Shown here: in pieces, positions 25,506 through 34,478 of the stretch | Position numbering within the stretch: the stretch's first letter is position 1 | Layout of the letters: each line of letters opens with the position of its first letter | Assembly: GCA_910578215.1 (NCBI GenBank) | Contig: CAJTPH010000005.1 | Location: 53,842 to 117,841 of the forward strand | Length of the DNA stretch: 64,000 nt | Source: an uncultured Acetatifactor sp. | GTDB taxonomy: Bacteria > Bacillota > Clostridia > Lachnospirales > Lachnospiraceae | Direction: 5' to 3' | Translations under genes and position numbers: made by a program | The notes under the pieces: generated by a model | Seen by the model: only the letters and a program-made list of their open reading frames with translations | Told to the model about the DNA's origin: nothing | Databases searched by the model: none

Positions 25506-26060
25506 TTATTGCTGCCTGACGCTTTCGATTCCGCCCCATTTCGTGTCCCGCTCGGACAAAATCAGCTCCATTCCCTCCGGAACAGGCCACTGAATACCGA
25601 TGGCAGGATCGTTGTACATGATTCCGCCCTCATCGTTAGGATGGTAATAATCCGTCACCTTATAACAGAACTCCGCGTAATCGGACAGTACAAGGAATCC
25701 GTGGGCAAAATTCCTGGGAACAAAAAACTGCTTCTTATTCTCCTCGGACAAAAGCACCCCAAACCATTTCCCGTAAGTTTCGGAGCCCTCCCGCAGATCC
25801 ACGGCCACATCGAAGACCTCTCCCCTGATCACCCTCACAAGCTTGTCCTGAGGAAACTGCTTCTGGAAATGCAGCCCTCTCAGCACACCCTTCCTGGATG
25901 CAGACTGGTTATCCTGAACAAAAACCTCCGGAATACCCGCGGCCTTATAGTCCTCATATTGATAAACCTCATAAAAATAACCCCTGGCATCGCCGAAAAC
26001 CGTCGGCGTAATGATCTTAAGCCCCTCAATTTCACATGTCTCAACCGTAATTTTTCCCAT
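25506..26060 (-). CDS. rfbC: dTDP-4-dehydrorhamnose 3,5-epimerase RfbC (184 aa)
   Basis: The cupin enzyme epimerises dTDP-4-keto-6-deoxy-D-glucose at C3 and C5. Recognisable are the RGYFYEVY entry, the RGLHFQ catalytic-histidine motif, the VDLREGSETYGKW segment and the FVPRNFAHGFLVLSD strand, with the active-site Tyr in CYKVTDYYHP. I start at the ATG at 26060 since the frame opening at 26084 is a TTG with no site. It sits between a GH25 lysozyme gene and wzm. The next enzyme, RfbD reductase, is not in the window. Confidence 0.95.
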   Translation of the reverse strand: MGKITVETCEIEGLKIITPTVFGDARGYFYEVYQYEDYKAAGIPEVFVQDNQSASRKGVLRGLHFQKQFPQDKLVRVIRGEVFDVAVDLREGSETYGKWFGVLLSEENKKQFFVPRNFAHGFLVLSDYAEFCYKVTDYYHPNDEGGIMYNDPAIGIQWPVPEGMELILSERDTKWGGIESVRQQ

Positions 26061-26162
26061 CTCAATATCCGCACCTTTCTTCAATATGGTATATAAAATA
26101 ATACGCAGCCCGGCTGCAGGGCTGTTTACCCTGGCGGCATTCGCACCCGCAGCCGGATGTAC

Positions 26163-27452
26163 CTACCTGCCCATATAGCTTACGCTCATGTTTACATTGC
26201 CGGTTATACCGTCAACCGTCCCCTTGGAGGTATACTGCCACATATGGTAGTAGCCGTCGTACCGGGGAATGCTGCGGTACTCCGCCAGCCAGATATAATA
26301 ATCCTGCAGCCCGTCCATCCTCATGCGGCTGGTGTACCAATACCTGCTTCCGTAGACCCCCGCGTCATAGCCCTCGTTTTCAACGGTCCGGCAAAACGCC
26401 TCACACACCAGGGCTCTCGCGTCCGCATCGAGACCGTCCGCCCTGCCGTCTATACCCACGCCCTCCGCGTCGATAAAAACAGGATAGTCCAGACTGTATT
26501 CACGAATCAGCTCCAGCGCCGCGGACGCCTCCTCCACCGCCTCCACCTCGTTTACCGCCTGAGTGGAAAAGTACACGCCCACAGATATGCCGTTTGCTGC
26601 GGCGCCCTTCATATTTTCCTGAAAATAAGGGTCCTCCACCAGGCAGCCCGTGACGGAGCCGCGATAACCGGCGCGGATAATGGCAAATTCCACCCCTGCG
26701 TCGCTGACTCTTTTCCAGTCGATTACCCCGCTGTGCCCGGAAACGTCGATTCCTGTCTTCGCCCCCGCCACCTTCTGCAGCCTCTGAATCTCCGTCCCGT
26801 CCGCGTCCGTCAGCGCGTCCTTCACTGTGACATCCTCTATCCCGGCTTCGATATCCTCCTCCGCCTTAATAAGCAGGGAGATATCCTCAATGGCAAGATA
26901 CTCCACCTTTCCCTTCACCCTGACCTTCATACCGCCGTCCGGCGTCTGATACCCCTCCGCAGGAAGAAGCTTCACGGAATAGTCCCCCGCCTCAAGACCG
27001 CCGATATAGATAACGCCGTCCTTGTCAAGGTCCTCGAACTGCCCGGCGCCCTCCAGCTCCACAACAAAGCTCTCCCCTGCCACCGGCGTCCCATCTCCGT
27101 TCACGATCTGAATGCGCAGATCCTTTTCCACGGATGTGGCCACCAGGGACAAACGGTTGATATTATTTTTCAGCGCATCCAGGACAGGGTCCGTCTCAGG
27201 GTCAAAAAAGGTGGGGTCCCGCAGAAACGCCGACAAATCGTTTCCGATTTGGTTGCTGTTTTGACTGCCGCTTTGACCGTTGTTTTGACCGTTGGCGGCG
27301 CCGTCCGCAGGCGGCTCCGTGGCCTGTGACGGCTGCTGCCCTCCCTGGGCGGAATTACCGTTTTTATTATTGGCGTTCCACACCAGAAACGACACCAGCA
27401 GGATCACCGCCATGGAAGATAGGATTGCCGTCCTTCGCAGTTTAGAGTCCAT
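26163..27452 (-). CDS. Membrane-anchored GH25 lysozyme-like protein (429 aa)
   Basis: A single membrane segment (about 8-26) is followed by a Gln/Asn/Gly/Ser-rich spacer, a small beta-sandwich resembling SpaA/Cna-B repeats (about 105-170; DLRIQIVNGDGTPV) and a GH25 domain (about 233-429) with IDVSGHSGVIDW, the IRAGYRG strand and the acidic FIDAEG motif that supplies the catalytic residues. GH25 enzymes cut the beta-1,4 bond between MurNAc and GlcNAc. The ATG lies inside the end of rfbA (11-bp overlap), so both are translated together. A paralogue of 980 residues is at 37991-40933. Confidence 0.9.
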   Translation of the reverse strand: MDSKLRRTAILSSMAVILLVSFLVWNANNKNGNSAQGGQQPSQATEPPADGAANGQNNGQSGSQNSNQIGNDLSAFLRDPTFFDPETDPVLDALKNNINRLSLVATSVEKDLRIQIVNGDGTPVAGESFVVELEGAGQFEDLDKDGVIYIGGLEAGDYSVKLLPAEGYQTPDGGMKVRVKGKVEYLAIEDISLLIKAEEDIEAGIEDVTVKDALTDADGTEIQRLQKVAGAKTGIDVSGHSGVIDWKRVSDAGVEFAIIRAGYRGSVTGCLVEDPYFQENMKGAAANGISVGVYFSTQAVNEVEAVEEASAALELIREYSLDYPVFIDAEGVGIDGRADGLDADARALVCEAFCRTVENEGYDAGVYGSRYWYTSRMRMDGLQDYYIWLAEYRSIPRYDGYYHMWQYTSKGTVDGITGNVNMSVSYMGR

Positions 27453-28311
27453 TTGCTACCTCTACCAGATATTTTCCGTAATTCGTCTTCATCAGGGGCT
27501 CCGCAAGGCTGAGAAGCTGGTTTTTATCGATAAAGCCCCTTCTGTACGCAATTTCTTCAATGCAGGAAATATAAAGCCCCTGCCTTTTCTGAAATGCCGC
27601 CACAAAATCCGAAGCGTCCAAAAGAGCGTCGTGGTTTCCCGTATCCAGCCAGGCAAAACCGCGTCCCATGGTCTCCACACGCAGCGTTCCCCGCCTCAGA
27701 TACTCGTTGTTAATGCTTGTGATCTCTATTTCTCCTCTGGCGGAGGGCTTGATATTCTTTGCGATCTCCACCACGTCGTTATCATAAAAATACAGCCCCG
27801 GAACCGCATAATTGCTCTTGGGCTTCTCCGGCTTCTCCTCGATTGAAAGCGCCCTGCCGTTCTCGTCGAACTCCACCACGCCGTACTCCTTGGGGTCGCG
27901 CACATAATAGCCGAAAATGGTCGCTCCCTTTTCCCGTGCCGCAACCTCCTTGAGCAGCCTGGAAAAGCTCTGCCCGTAAAAAATATTATCCCCCAAAACC
28001 AGCGCAACCCTGTCGCTTCCTATAAATTTTTCTCCGATAATAAACGCGTCGGCCAGCCCTCTGGGCTGCTCCTGTACCTCATAAGTAAACTCCATGCCAA
28101 GCTGATGCCCATCCCCCAAAAGCTCCTGAAAGACAGGAAGATCCCTGGGCGTGGAAATAATCAGAACCTCCCGGATGCCCGCCAGCATCAAGGTCGAAAG
28201 CGGGTAGTATATCATCGGCTTGTCGTACACAGGCATGATCTGCTTGGAGATCGCCCTGGTCAGAGGATAAAGCCTTGTGCCGGAGCCGCCTGCCAAAATA
28301 ATTCCCTTCAT
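27442..28311 (-). CDS. rfbA: Glucose-1-phosphate thymidylyltransferase RfbA (289 aa)
   Basis: Makes dTDP-glucose from glucose-1-phosphate and dTTP. The nucleotide-binding MKGIILAGGSGTRLYPLT, the LPVFQELLGDG segment, LVLGDNIFYG, and the sugar-binding VEFDENGRALSIEEKP and GLYFYDND motifs are all intact, and the length is typical. The ATG follows a GGAGGA site. The stop codon lies within the first codons of the GH25 gene. It is fed by the phosphosugar mutase gene in the same locus and passes its product to RfbB, whose gene is 123 bp upstream. Confidence 0.97.
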   Translation of the reverse strand: MKGIILAGGSGTRLYPLTRAISKQIMPVYDKPMIYYPLSTLMLAGIREVLIISTPRDLPVFQELLGDGHQLGMEFTYEVQEQPRGLADAFIIGEKFIGSDRVALVLGDNIFYGQSFSRLLKEVAAREKGATIFGYYVRDPKEYGVVEFDENGRALSIEEKPEKPKSNYAVPGLYFYDNDVVEIAKNIKPSARGEIEITSINNEYLRRGTLRVETMGRGFAWLDTGNHDALLDASDFVAAFQKRQGLYISCIEEIAYRRGFIDKNQLLSLAEPLMKTNYGKYLVEVANGL

Positions 28312-28434
28312 AAAGTCGTTCCTCCTATATCAAGTACCGTTTCTTCACTCCGGCGCCCTATCCGAAAGGATGCTCAAATAACGCGCCGAATGGGAACGGC
28401 TTGTCGTCGTCCCCATTTATCAGTTCTTATCTGC

Positions 28435-29517
28435 TTACTTTTCATACATATCGGCATAATATTTCTGATAATCGCCGCTTGTCACATTTTTCATCCATTC
28501 CTCATGCTCAAAGAACCATGCGATCGTCTTGCGGATACCCTCCTTGAAATTCGTCTCCGGATACCAGCCGATCTCCCTTTTGATTTTGTCGGGTGCAATG
28601 GCATACCTGCGGTCATGCCCCTTCCTGTCCTCCACATAGGTGATAAGCTCCGTGGAGACAAGCGCCTTTCTGGGGTCTCCCTCAGGCAGCATTTCCTGCA
28701 GTGTCTCCAGAATAATATTGATGATCTCAATATTCTGCTTTTCGTTGTGCCCGCCCACATTATAGGTTTCAAACAGCCTGCCCTGCTCCTGCACCATGTC
28801 GATGGCCTTGGCGTGGTCCTCCACAAAAAGCCAGTCACGTACATTCCTTCCGTCCCCGTACACAGGAAGCTTTTTGCCCTGAAGCGCATTGTTGATAATC
28901 AGGGGAATCAGCTTTTCAGGGAACTGAAAGGGCCCGTAATTATTGGAGCAGTTGGTAATATTTGCCGGAAAATGATAGGTGTCCATATAGGACCTCACCA
29001 GCATATCCGAGCTTGCCTTGCTGGCGGAATAGGGACTGTGGGGCGCATAGGGAGTGGTCTCGTAAAAGAAGGCGTTCTCATCATCGGGAAGGGAACCGTA
29101 CACCTCGTCGGTGGAAACATGCAGAAACCTTTTGCCCTCCTTAAAGCTTCCGTCCGGAAGCTCCCATGCGGCCTTTGCACAGTTCAGCATAACCGCCGTC
29201 CCCAGAACGTTTGTCTGCACAAACACCTCCGGATTGCGGATGCTCCTGTCCACGTGGCTCTCCGCCGCAAAATGGACCACACGGTCAATATCATTTTCCG
29301 CAAAAATCCCTTCTATTGCCTCCTTGTCGCAGATATCCGCCCTTACAAAGGTATAATTCTCCCTGTCCTCCACATCCCTGAGGTTCTCCAGATTTCCCGC
29401 ATAGGTCAGCGCATCCACATTGATGATACGGATTTCATCCCCGTATTTCCTGAACATATAATGAATATAGTTTGAGCCGATAAAACCGGCTCCCCCCGTT
29501 ACCAGATAAGTTCGCAT
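28435..29517 (-). CDS. rfbB: dTDP-glucose 4,6-dehydratase RfbB (360 aa)
   Basis: An extended short-chain dehydrogenase that turns dTDP-glucose into dTDP-4-keto-6-deoxyglucose. It shows the NAD motif TGGAGFIGSNY at residue 7, the STDEVYG loop with catalytic Asp/Glu, the YSASKASSDM Tyr-Lys pair, and the NNYGPFQFPEK segment typical of RfbB/RmlB. The ATG at 29517 has an AAGGAG site seven bases upstream. This gene is first in its transcript: the promoter at 29619-29647 drives it. Its product is the branch point to L-rhamnose (RfbC/RfbD) and to Fuc4N (WecE). Confidence 0.96.
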   Translation of the reverse strand: MRTYLVTGGAGFIGSNYIHYMFRKYGDEIRIINVDALTYAGNLENLRDVEDRENYTFVRADICDKEAIEGIFAENDIDRVVHFAAESHVDRSIRNPEVFVQTNVLGTAVMLNCAKAAWELPDGSFKEGKRFLHVSTDEVYGSLPDDENAFFYETTPYAPHSPYSASKASSDMLVRSYMDTYHFPANITNCSNNYGPFQFPEKLIPLIINNALQGKKLPVYGDGRNVRDWLFVEDHAKAIDMVQEQGRLFETYNVGGHNEKQNIEIINIILETLQEMLPEGDPRKALVSTELITYVEDRKGHDRRYAIAPDKIKREIGWYPETNFKEGIRKTIAWFFEHEEWMKNVTSGDYQKYYADMYEK

Positions 29518-29618
29518 TTTTTTCTCCTTATACCGCGGTTCCATGCGCCGCCTTTTTCGTTGTGCACAGCCTTATGCGCCGTGACCGTCCTTTTGGCATT
29601 ATAACCCACTTTTGGGAC

Positions 29619-29647
29619 ATTATAGCATAAAGCGTCCAAAATAACAA
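29619..29647 (-). promoter_or_regulatory. rfbB promoter with extended -10
   Basis: Minus strand TTGTTA (29642-29647), 17-bp spacer, TGC-TATAAT (hexamer 29619-29624). A second TATAAT (29598-29603) sits 21 bp downstream within a partly duplicated segment, with a CCCA/TGGG hairpin between them. The -35 is only 13 bases from the stop of the VWA gene, which marks the border between the MoxR module and the dTDP-sugar operon. Confidence 0.7.
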
Positions 29648-29659
29648 GCGCCAGCCATA

Positions 29660-30904
29660 TTACTTCTTCTTATTGAATTCCTTCTCAAACTGCGCCAGAT
29701 CCATCCCCTTCAGGGCGCGCTCCAGCAGCACCGGCAGCATCTGCGGGTTGCAGGCAAAGCACGGAATACCCATCCCCGCTATTTTCTGCGCCATCTGCGC
29801 GTCATAATAGGGCATGCCGCTCCCCGCAAGGGCAAGCAGGCACACCACCGTGACACCCGACTCCTTCATCTCCTCTATCCGCCGCAGGAGCGCCGCCCGG
29901 TTCCCGCCCTCCTCCAGATCGGAGATCAGGAAGAACAGGGTCTTTGCCGGGTTCTCGATAAATTGCTGGCAGTATGCCACCGACTTATCGATATCCGTGC
30001 CGCCGCCCAGCTGAAAGCCAAACAGCAGATCCACCGGATCGTCGCTCTTTTCCGTCAGATCCACGATATTCGTGTCAAACGCCACAATCCTGGTCTTAAT
30101 GCTGGACATGCTGGCAAGGATACAGCTCACGATGGAGGAATAGATCACCGACTCCCCCATGGAGCCGCTCTGGTCAATATCCAGTATTACCGTCCATTTG
30201 TTTGCCGCCGTCGTGCTGGTCCTGTCAAAGAAATAAAAATGCTCCGGCACGATGGTGCCCAGCTCCGGGTGATAGTGCGTCAGGTTCCTGGAGATGGTCC
30301 TCTTAAAGTCCAGCGCCGCGGCGGAGGGAATGGGCGAGTGCTTTCTTTTGTTTACGGACGCAGTCACCGCACGCCTGATGTCCTGCTCCAGAAGCTTGTT
30401 TATCTCCTCCACGATCTTCCTTATGAAAAGGCGCACGCTCTCCTTTGAGCGCTTGGGAATCTGGTCCTTCAGCATCAGGATAGTGGACGCAAGGTTCACG
30501 TCCGGCTCCAGGTTCTCCAGAAGCTCCGGCTCAAAGATAAGCTGCTTCAGACCGCACCTTGTCATTGCGTCCCCCTGGATCACCTTTACCAGCTCCTTGT
30601 CAAAAAGGCTTCTCACATCCCCCAGCCAACGGGTGATCTGCGGGTTGGAGGGACCGCTTCCGGCGCCTCTGCCTGCCGCTCCCGGGCCAAAGCCCCCCGA
30701 CTCCGTGCGGTTGTAGATTGCCGCCAGCGCCAGGTCCATCATATCCTGCTCCCCTGTCAGTCCTCCGCCCCCCATATTTTCAAAACGCTTCTGGCTCTCC
30801 TGTCCAAGAATCAGCCGCCAGCGCTGCAGCTTTTCCTCCGCCTTCGCCGGTTCCGCCTGTTCGGATTTATCTGTTTCGTTTAAAGTATCCGTTTCCATAA
30901 CCAT
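29660..30904 (-). CDS. VWA-domain protein of the MoxR/YehP module (414 aa)
   Basis: An acidic N-terminal part, a Gly-rich stretch (GFGPGAAGRGAGSG), a helical middle, and a C-terminal von Willebrand A domain (about 238-400) with an intact metal-ion site: DQSGSMGES (D244), TDID and SDLEEGG. In MoxR systems the VWA partner recruits metal-dependent client complexes for the ATPase to remodel. In E. coli yehLMPQ the equivalent is YehP. I start at 30904, eight bases after AAGGA; an ATG two codons later is possible. It ends the five-gene module and is followed by the rfbB promoter. There is no signal peptide, so it is cytoplasmic. Confidence 0.85.
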   Translation of the reverse strand: MVMETDTLNETDKSEQAEPAKAEEKLQRWRLILGQESQKRFENMGGGGLTGEQDMMDLALAAIYNRTESGGFGPGAAGRGAGSGPSNPQITRWLGDVRSLFDKELVKVIQGDAMTRCGLKQLIFEPELLENLEPDVNLASTILMLKDQIPKRSKESVRLFIRKIVEEINKLLEQDIRRAVTASVNKRKHSPIPSAAALDFKRTISRNLTHYHPELGTIVPEHFYFFDRTSTTAANKWTVILDIDQSGSMGESVIYSSIVSCILASMSSIKTRIVAFDTNIVDLTEKSDDPVDLLFGFQLGGGTDIDKSVAYCQQFIENPAKTLFFLISDLEEGGNRAALLRRIEEMKESGVTVVCLLALAGSGMPYYDAQMAQKIAGMGIPCFACNPQMLPVLLERALKGMDLAQFEKEFNKKK

Positions 30905-31020
30905 CCCTGTTCCTTCTATTTTCAGCTTCTGTTCCCGGCTGCAAATGAATCTCCGCTGCCATTCACTCTGGAACAGCACCTGTCTCTGTTATCTTTCCCA
31001 TATTTTCCGGCTGCCCGCGC

Positions 31021-33288
31021 TTACAGGTTCACATCCGAAAAATCAAAATCGTCCAGCCCTTCCACCAGCTCGGCGGCCGCCCCGTCCAGTGTCTGGTTCA
31101 CCGCCTCGCTTACCTGCTGCCCGTTAAGCCCCCATATCTCTCCCAGATTCTCCGCGATCTCGTCCTTCTCCGCCGATGTAAAGTCGGCAAACGCCCTGCG
31201 CAGGAACACAAGAGCACGCTTAAACTCCTCTGGGTCCAGCTCCTCCAGATAGCTGTCCAAGTCCTCCCAGAGAGACAGCCTGGCAATCAGGGCATACCGG
31301 TTCTTCATGGCAAGCCCCTCAAACCATCCGGCTCCCAGCTCGGCGGGCACTCCCCTTGAAAGCCTGCGCTGTACCTCCAGCTTCAGCTCCTCCGAAGCCG
31401 CGCAGCCCCTCTCCAAAAGGATCGCCATGGCAAACCCGGACAGCCTTGTGTTCAGGTCGTCCCGTCCCGCGGTCTCCCGCAGCGCCGACAGCCACTGCTC
31501 CCTGTTCAGGAACTCATGGGCAAGCGCAGCCGCATTCAGGCGCTCCATCGCCGCCACAATCTCCTTGCTGGCGGCATCGTCGCAGACACACGCGCCGGGA
31601 AGCAAAAGACACGCCCTGTAAAACATCTGCTTCAGGATCGGCTCCAGAGGCCCCGTGTCCAGCCGCCTGATACTGCCGTAGGAAAGAACCGTGGAAAGTC
31701 TGTACACCGTCTGCGCCAGCCCTTCTACCGAAACGGCGTCCACCGCCTTCTTCTGCAGGGCGGAAACCGCATAATTCACCACGGATGCCATGCCGCAGGT
31801 AAATCCGTCCTCGATAACCTCCGCAATCCCTCCGATATCTGCCGCCTGCTCCGCCCTCTCCTTCATCCGAAAGGCGGCGGCCTGCTCCACCGTATCCCCC
31901 TTTAAGGCAGCCTCCACCAGCTCCATCTCCGCCTCCGGCGTCCAGCGTATCACCCAATGCTCCGACCATGTGGCGTTTTCCTGGTTTACACTCTGCATAC
32001 TCACAAAGCTGATTTCCAGCACCCTGAGCTGATGCAGGAAAAAGGATCTGTGCAGATCAAGAAACGCCGCCTTTTCCGTGGAGACCCTGCGGTTTTCCCG
32101 CAAATCCAGCATAATATCCTGTGCCGTAAGACTTCTGTACTTTTCCAGCTTATGCTCCTTCAGCAGCCTGTAAAAATCCTCCTGAATGCTTGTGCGGCTG
32201 ACGCCCTCCGGGAGGGTGCCTATTGCCGTCCCTATCTCCGTATCCGCAACCGCCAGGCTGACGGCGGAAAAGCTCCCCTTGCCCAGACAGGTAACGGCTG
32301 CGTCCCTCAGGTCCCTGAGTACGGGAACGGAGCCGCCCCGCAGCCCGGCAAGGGCAGACGCAAGCCTCACCGCCTCAATGACCTCCGCGGAGGACACAGG
32401 ATTGCCCTGCTCTCTCTGATAGCCCGCAATTTTTGACAGATAGCTGTATGCCGCGTACATGGGCTCTCCCTTTAAAAGCCCCTGCCAAAGCAGCTCATAA
32501 TACGCCGGCGCCCTGTTGCCCGCGCCGTATCCCGATCTGGCGGACAGCCTGTAATATGAATAGGGCATCAGCGTGTGATTGGCCTGGACCCTGGGCAGGT
32601 TCTTGATCTCCTCGTCCGTCATCGCCGGCTGCTCCGGGGACAAAAGCCCCTCCACGTGAAAGGCTCCCGTCACCGCCACGATCTCCTCCGGCGCAAAGCC
32701 CTCCGCCACGGCGTCCGCCAGCTGTCTTCTCATATAGGCTTCCCTGACCACCGTCTCCGGCCAGTCCGCGTCCTCTCCGGCAGTCATATCCCGCAGCTCC
32801 CTGCCAAAGGTGTTCGCCCCCTCATGGTATCCGCCGCCCATATGCTCCATGGTGCGCTCCCAAAAGGTCTCATGCCCGTCCTCTCCCGCCTTCCGGTCCA
32901 GAAGCGCATAGACGTTCATGCGCCCCTCCTCACCCTCGACGTCAACGCCCCCCTGCTCCCCTTCCGGGAAGCTCAGGAACACGTCCGAGGGAAGATCCAT
33001 GAACCTGCAGGCAGTCTTGTGCTCCCTGCACCACAAAAACGCCTGATACTCCGGCGAATACTCCGCAAAGGGATAGAGAATGGTGCGGATGGGCGGCTCC
33101 TTTGTGTATGCAAGGATGGCGATGGGCGGCTTTGTCTCCCGCCTGGTGAGATTTTCCATCTGATCGTTCAGGTCGCTCGGTCCCTCCACCAGCACCAGCC
33201 GGGGCTTCTTTTCGTCCAAAAACCTGCGCAGGTGCCACGCGCCGGCCGGGGACAGATGCCTGACTCCGTATATATAAGGCTGATTCAT
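31021..33288 (-). CDS. DUF5682-family protein of the MoxR module (755 aa)
   Basis: The first 300 residues have an alpha/beta core beginning YIYGVRHLSPAGAWHLRRFL, with LVLVEGPSDLN and TGAFHVEGL, a pattern that recalls the ChaN/TraB/EreA-like superfamily in which conserved His and Glu residues act as ligands. The rest is helical. I recognise it as DUF5682, the family that accompanies MoxR, VWA and SWIM proteins in yehLMPQ-like operons. Biochemical function is unknown. It starts 12 bp after the MoxR gene and ends 116 bp before the VWA gene. GVRHLSPAG right at the start suggests that nothing is missing at the N-terminus. Confidence 0.75.
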   Translation of the reverse strand: MNQPYIYGVRHLSPAGAWHLRRFLDEKKPRLVLVEGPSDLNDQMENLTRRETKPPIAILAYTKEPPIRTILYPFAEYSPEYQAFLWCREHKTACRFMDLPSDVFLSFPEGEQGGVDVEGEEGRMNVYALLDRKAGEDGHETFWERTMEHMGGGYHEGANTFGRELRDMTAGEDADWPETVVREAYMRRQLADAVAEGFAPEEIVAVTGAFHVEGLLSPEQPAMTDEEIKNLPRVQANHTLMPYSYYRLSARSGYGAGNRAPAYYELLWQGLLKGEPMYAAYSYLSKIAGYQREQGNPVSSAEVIEAVRLASALAGLRGGSVPVLRDLRDAAVTCLGKGSFSAVSLAVADTEIGTAIGTLPEGVSRTSIQEDFYRLLKEHKLEKYRSLTAQDIMLDLRENRRVSTEKAAFLDLHRSFFLHQLRVLEISFVSMQSVNQENATWSEHWVIRWTPEAEMELVEAALKGDTVEQAAAFRMKERAEQAADIGGIAEVIEDGFTCGMASVVNYAVSALQKKAVDAVSVEGLAQTVYRLSTVLSYGSIRRLDTGPLEPILKQMFYRACLLLPGACVCDDAASKEIVAAMERLNAAALAHEFLNREQWLSALRETAGRDDLNTRLSGFAMAILLERGCAASEELKLEVQRRLSRGVPAELGAGWFEGLAMKNRYALIARLSLWEDLDSYLEELDPEEFKRALVFLRRAFADFTSAEKDEIAENLGEIWGLNGQQVSEAVNQTLDGAAAELVEGLDDFDFSDVNL

Positions 33289-33300
33289 GCTGCGCCCCCC

Positions 33301-34386
33301 CTATTCGTTCAGCTCCTTGCACGCCTTATATAAGCCTGCCCAGGAGGCGCCGCGTTTCTTCATAACATTCTCCAGATATTCCTTCCAGACCATTCCGTCC
33401 TTGCCCTCGTCCTTTACCACAGCGCCCTGCAGCCCTGCTGCCAGGTCCTCCTCCGTGATCCTGCCGCTGCCGAAGCTGCCCGCCAGGGACATGCTGTTGC
33501 ACAAAAGAGAGATCGCCTCCGCTGTGGACAGCACGCCTGCGGGAGTCTTGAGCTTCTGGCTGCGGTCCAGCGTCTCTCCGTTTCTCAGCTCACGGAAGAT
33601 CGTACATACCTTTTCCACCACCGCATTCTCCGGCAGCACGGCATGCAGGTCCAGCCCTCCGGAAAGCTGCTCCACTCTGGTGCGCACAATCTCCATCTCC
33701 GCCGCCAGGTCAGCCGGGGTGGGAAGCACTACAATATTGAAACGGCGCTTCAGGGCCGCGGACATCTCGTTGACTCCCTTATCCCTCGTGTTTGCGGTGG
33801 CGATCATGGAAAAGCCCCTCTTAGCCGGAACCTCCATTCCCAGCTCGGGCACGGATATCCGTTTCTCTGACAAAATAGAGATCAGCGCGTCCTGCACCTC
33901 CGAGGCACACCTTGAAATCTCCTCCATCCGGGCGATGCTTCCCGTCTCCATGGCATGGAACACAGGGCTCTTCAGCATTGCCTCCTCCGAAGGACCGTTG
34001 GCGATCAGCATTGCGTAATTCCAGGAATACCGGATCTGCTCCTCCGTCGTTCCCGCCGTTCCCTGTATGACCCTGGTGGAATCGCCGTTGATAGCCGCAG
34101 CCAAATGCTCGGAAAGCCAGCTCTTTGCCGTTCCCGGCTCCCCGATCAGCAAAAGGGCCCTGTCCGTCACCAGCGTGGCGATCGCAATCTCCACAAGGCG
34201 CTCATGACCGATATATTTGGGCGTGATCTCCACACCTTTCGCCTTTCCGCCGCAGATATAGGTTTTCACCGACCGGGGCGACATACGCCACCCCTGAGGT
34301 ATGGGATTTGTCTCCGCCGCTATCAGGGCGTCTATCTCCTTTTGAAAAAGCTGCTCCGCAGGCAGCCGTAAAACCTCCTGTTTCAT
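33301..34386 (-). CDS. MoxR-family AAA+ ATPase, YehL-like (361 aa)
   Basis: Walker A is GEPGTAKS (K88), Walker B reads ARMEEISRC with Glu-Glu in place of Asp-Glu, sensor 1 is ATANTRDKG, and a RSQKLKTPAGV segment lies in the C-terminal lid. MoxR ATPases work as hexameric remodelling chaperones with VWA-domain partners. Co-occurrence with DUF5682, VWA and SWIM genes puts this one in the YehL subgroup. The ATG follows AGAGGT by five bases. The Walker B change is shared by the subgroup as far as I recall, so it does not imply loss of activity. The client is unknown. Confidence 0.9.
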   Translation of the reverse strand: MKQEVLRLPAEQLFQKEIDALIAAETNPIPQGWRMSPRSVKTYICGGKAKGVEITPKYIGHERLVEIAIATLVTDRALLLIGEPGTAKSWLSEHLAAAINGDSTRVIQGTAGTTEEQIRYSWNYAMLIANGPSEEAMLKSPVFHAMETGSIARMEEISRCASEVQDALISILSEKRISVPELGMEVPAKRGFSMIATANTRDKGVNEMSAALKRRFNIVVLPTPADLAAEMEIVRTRVEQLSGGLDLHAVLPENAVVEKVCTIFRELRNGETLDRSQKLKTPAGVLSTAEAISLLCNSMSLAGSFGSGRITEEDLAAGLQGAVVKDEGKDGMVWKEYLENVMKKRGASWAGLYKACKELNE

Positions 34387-34478
34387 AATTACCTCTGTTC
34401 TCCTTTCCTGACTGCAGCCGTTCTGCGGCCGCCGGATTCACTGCCCCGGCGCACGTAAGGGTACGGCGCAGCTCCTTA

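Noticed and set aside
28105..29475. Plus-strand ORF of 456 codons
   Set aside because: Antisense to rfbB and rfbA; no plausible start site or domain.
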